Of a DNA stretch of 9,347 bases, positions 7,583-9,347 are shown piece by piece. The number at the start of each line of letters is the position of its first letter. The stretch's first letter is position 1. The translations under genes and the position numbers were made by a program. Below the pieces are notes generated by a model. That model was not told the DNA's origin. It made no database searches and saw only the letters and a list, made by a program, of their open reading frames with translations. Origin of the DNA: a bacterium (GTDB lineage Bacteria > Fidelibacterota > Marinisomatia > Marinisomatales > Marinisomataceae); assembly GCA_023255095.1 (NCBI GenBank), contig JALRJJ010000016.1:1-9347 (forward strand). Direction: 5' to 3'.

Positions 7583-8786
7583 ATAAAACCTCTACGCTTT
7601 CAACAGAAAAAGAAACTTTATCATATGGACTATTGCTTGAACCACCAAAAATCATTAATCCATTATTGTCAATTGCGCCATTTTTAAATAATTGGATATA
7701 GGACTGTATCGGTATTGAAACTTTATTATCTACAATATTTCTTGAATTTAAATAAACATTAGTCGATTGGTAATCTTCATAATCAATTGAAGGTTCATAA
7801 AATGAAGTATAATCCCAATTGGATATTGAGTCTTGAATAGTAGATATACCAACAGAGAAAGTTCCATCTTCAAAATTTCTAGTTTCAACATTTAACACAA
7901 GATTGGCGTTTTTTATAATAGCGTTTCTGTTAAAGCTTGATATCGAATCTAGATTAAAATGAATTAGCGACTTAAGCCCCGATGCACCATTTAAAGTTAT
8001 GAGTTGCTTGTCGAAATCAGTAATTTCTGGAGGAGAAATAATACTTATATCTTTATCTGCAAAGAATAATATAGATGTATCTACAGTAGTTGTATCATTT
8101 ACAAAGGCTTTAAACCATACTTTCATTTTTGGTTCTCTTGAGGATTCATTGCTTTCTAAAGTAAATAACTGATCAAGATTTTCAGTTGTCAGCATAATCG
8201 TTCGAGCTGGATAGATTGCCGTGTTAAACAAATTAGTCTTTAAAGTTTCTAAGTTCTCACCTTTAAAGTCAAAGCTTATCGTATCATAACTAACGGAATC
8301 TAACGGAGCAATTTCATTCAAAGTTGTTTCATTTAAAAAAATAGAACTATTAGAAAAATCAATATGCTCGGATAAAGAATAAAAGTTGGTTGAGTCACTA
8401 AAAATTGTTTCATCTACAACAGGTAAAGCAAATAATTTTAGTTTTGCAGAGCTATTTATTGTGTCAAGAGTTTGAAAGAAAATTCGCGCGCTATCAACCT
8501 GAATCGAATCAGCTAATAAATCCAAAAACGAAGTTGGGGGTATATATCCAGAAAACAAAGTAAACTGAACTAAGGAAAATAAATTATCTGATCCAGATTC
8601 ATTTCCAAAAAATAGTTTTGAATTTTGAGCTAAGGAAGGAATTGATTGGTATGTTTTTTGGTTATCTAAAGTAAGGGTAATTGTTCTAAGAGTATTATTT
8701 GGATTTTCAATATCTGTATAAACTATAGAATCTTTAGAGCAGGATATAAATAATAAAAGAATTAAATTTATAAAAAACTTTCTCAT
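7569..8786 (-). CDS. DUF4270-like lipoprotein with two beta-sandwich modules
   Basis: 405 aa. A lipoprotein signal is clear: MRKFF, a hydrophobic LILLLFIS and Cys16 followed by Ser, consistent with anchoring and export to the outer membrane. The mature part looks all-beta and appears to hold two related modules. Each has a 'xQF/IHF-x-L' strand, a segment of the form 'I-xx-A-xL/IxFxx', and closes with a short strand: module 1 about 35-227 (SLVQFTLF, VDSARIFFQTL, EPKMKVWF), module 2 about 237-405 (SLIHFNLD, IKNANLVLNVE, VEVLYVEP). This pattern is that of DUF4270 lipoproteins and DNRLRE surface modules. In Bacteroidota the DUF4270 gene follows a short GT5-like gene, exactly the arrangement here, with a 4-base ATGA overlap. 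Function unknown in the family; a surface or cell-wall-glycan role is only a guess. Lipoprotein call firm, family call moderate. Confidence 0.72.
   Translation of the reverse strand: MRKFFINLILLLFISCSKDSIVYTDIENPNNTLRTITLTLDNQKTYQSIPSLAQNSKLFFGNESGSDNLFSLVQFTLFSGYIPPTSFLDLLADSIQVDSARIFFQTLDTINSSAKLKLFALPVVDETIFSDSTNFYSLSEHIDFSNSSIFLNETTLNEIAPLDSVSYDTISFDFKGENLETLKTNLFNTAIYPARTIMLTTENLDQLFTLESNESSREPKMKVWFKAFVNDTTTVDTSILFFADKDISIISPPEITDFDKQLITLNGASGLKSLIHFNLDSISSFNRNAIIKNANLVLNVETRNFEDGTFSVGISTIQDSISNWDYTSFYEPSIDYEDYQSTNVYLNSRNIVDNKVSIPIQSYIQLFKNGAIDNNGLMIFGGSSNSPYDKVSFSVESVEVLYVEP
7589..7593 (-). promoter_or_regulatory. Shine-Dalgarno-like site AGAGG for the barrel gene
   Basis: Read on the minus strand, AGAGG sits six bases before the ATG at 7582-7580. 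It lies within the last codons of the upstream lipoprotein gene. It supports the chosen start of the barrel gene and is the only convincing such site among the starts in the window; the TPR gene has only a weak GAGAG further from its ATG. Confidence 0.5.
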
Positions 8787-9347
8787 TTTACAGATTTGAC
8801 TAAACTAGAAAAATTTTCAAAAAAATTTTCATCATTTGAATCCAAAATATGGCAATTTTTATTTCCTTCGAATCCTTTCTTTTTCATAAGGTCATTAGAA
8901 ACTTTAACTTCATTATCAATTATTATTGTCATATTCGCAGAAGATGATCCAATCTCATTATATGAATTAGTATTTAATTTAGATTTAAAAGAACCATTGA
9001 GATTTAATTGTTTAGAGTCTAAAACTATTTCATTATCATTAGATTTTGCTAAGTAAATAGTTTTAATTTTTGAAAGATTAGTATCCTCGCCTTTCATGTA
9101 GTTCAAGAGAAACGGAATAAAAGCTGAAGTCCAACCATTACAAATAATTATATCTGGATACCAAAAAAGATTAGGAAGCATTTTGATAGATGCTAATGAA
9201 TAAAAAAAATATCTTAATTCATTATCAAGAAGATAACGGCCATTTTTTGATTTATATAAAAGATGGTTTAAATCATCAAATAAATCTTTTTTTTCTAAAA
9301 AATATACTTGCAATCTAGTGGAAGATATATTTTTTGGAAGAAAAGCA
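8783..9347 (-). CDS. Short glycogen/starch synthase-like (GT5 N-domain) protein, 5' end outside window
   Basis: The open frame continues without a stop to the right edge, adding AFLPKNISSTR before a TTG at 9313 that is internal, not a start; 187 residues are visible. The segment TRLQVYFLEKKDLFD (visible residues 10-24), then LRYFFYSLASIKMLP and YPDIIICNGWTSAFIPFLL (63-81), follows the GT5 catalytic N-domain order 'xVYFIDN-xx-YF', 'RF-FFSRA-L', 'PDIIHCHDW-TA-xP'. The protein ends about 115 residues after that tryptophan, so the C-terminal GT-B domain that holds the nucleotide-sugar donor site is missing. This is the same plan as the roughly 270-residue 'glycogen synthase' of Bacteroidota, which also precedes a DUF4270 gene. 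The His of the canonical motif is replaced (ICNGW). True glycogen synthase activity is therefore doubtful; a regulatory or sugar-binding role is possible. The stop overlaps the lipoprotein start (ATGA). Confidence 0.72.
   Translation of the reverse strand, partial: AFLPKNISSTRLQVYFLEKKDLFDDLNHLLYKSKNGRYLLDNELRYFFYSLASIKMLPNLFWYPDIIICNGWTSAFIPFLLNYMKGEDTNLSKIKTIYLAKSNDNEIVLDSKQLNLNGSFKSKLNTNSYNEIGSSSANMTIIIDNEVKVSNDLMKKKGFEGNKNCHILDSNDENFFENFSSLVKSVK

Noticed and set aside
8796..9056. Plus-strand open frame of 86 codons
   Set aside because: It is antisense to the GT5-like gene, whose minus-strand frame matches family motifs and continues beyond it. No signal or domain is visible.
9311..9313. 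TTG as start of the GT5-like gene
   Set aside because: The frame stays open to the window edge and the preceding residues (ISSTR) continue the family alignment, so the real start is outside the window.

Overview
The window is very AT-rich and holds a single unbroken run of genes, all on the minus strand, so transcription proceeds from the right end to the left. Eight substantial genes lie end to end with overlaps of 4 to 28 bases or gaps of 2 to 21 bases. No intergenic space is large enough for an obvious internal promoter or terminator. There are no RNA genes, mobile elements, CRISPR arrays or stretches of 300 bases without a gene. Most starts lack a Shine-Dalgarno sequence. Several products look like envelope proteins of a diderm: outer-membrane barrel, exported lipoproteins, periplasmic TPR protein. 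Together with the gene order of a short GT5-like protein followed by a DUF4270-like lipoprotein, this suggests a member of the Fibrobacteres-Chlorobi-Bacteroidetes (FCB) group, perhaps a marine Marinimicrobia (SAR406) lineage. That assignment is inference from gene content, not a database match.

Region by region, in transcription order. (1) 9347-8783: the 3' part of a short glycogen/starch-synthase-like (GT5 N-domain) protein, cut by the window edge. (2) 8786-7569: a large lipoprotein with two beta-rich modules, DUF4270/DNRLRE-like. (3) 7582-6326: an outer-membrane beta-barrel protein. (4) 6323-4986: an exported TPR protein with six cysteines. (5) 4983-3697: glyA, serine hydroxymethyltransferase, the only well-characterised housekeeping enzyme here. 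(6) 3724-2858: a TatT-type TRAP-associated lipoprotein. (7) 2849-1872: a DctP/TatP-type solute-binding protein. (8) 1879-83: a fused DctQM TRAP permease. (9) 61-1: the first 20 codons of another exported protein.

Genes 6-8 form a complete TRAP transporter of the T-component type (TatT-TatP-TatQM): an extracytoplasmic binding protein, a lipid-anchored helical-repeat partner and a Na+/H+-coupled permease. The substrate cannot be read from the sequence, and the binding protein lacks the arginine that usually grips a carboxylate. Genes 1-4 form a second block of uncharacterised, probably surface-related proteins; glyA is sandwiched between the blocks. The most interesting material is the TatT-type TRAP set with the missing arginine and the four-gene envelope block led by a truncated glycosyltransferase-like protein.
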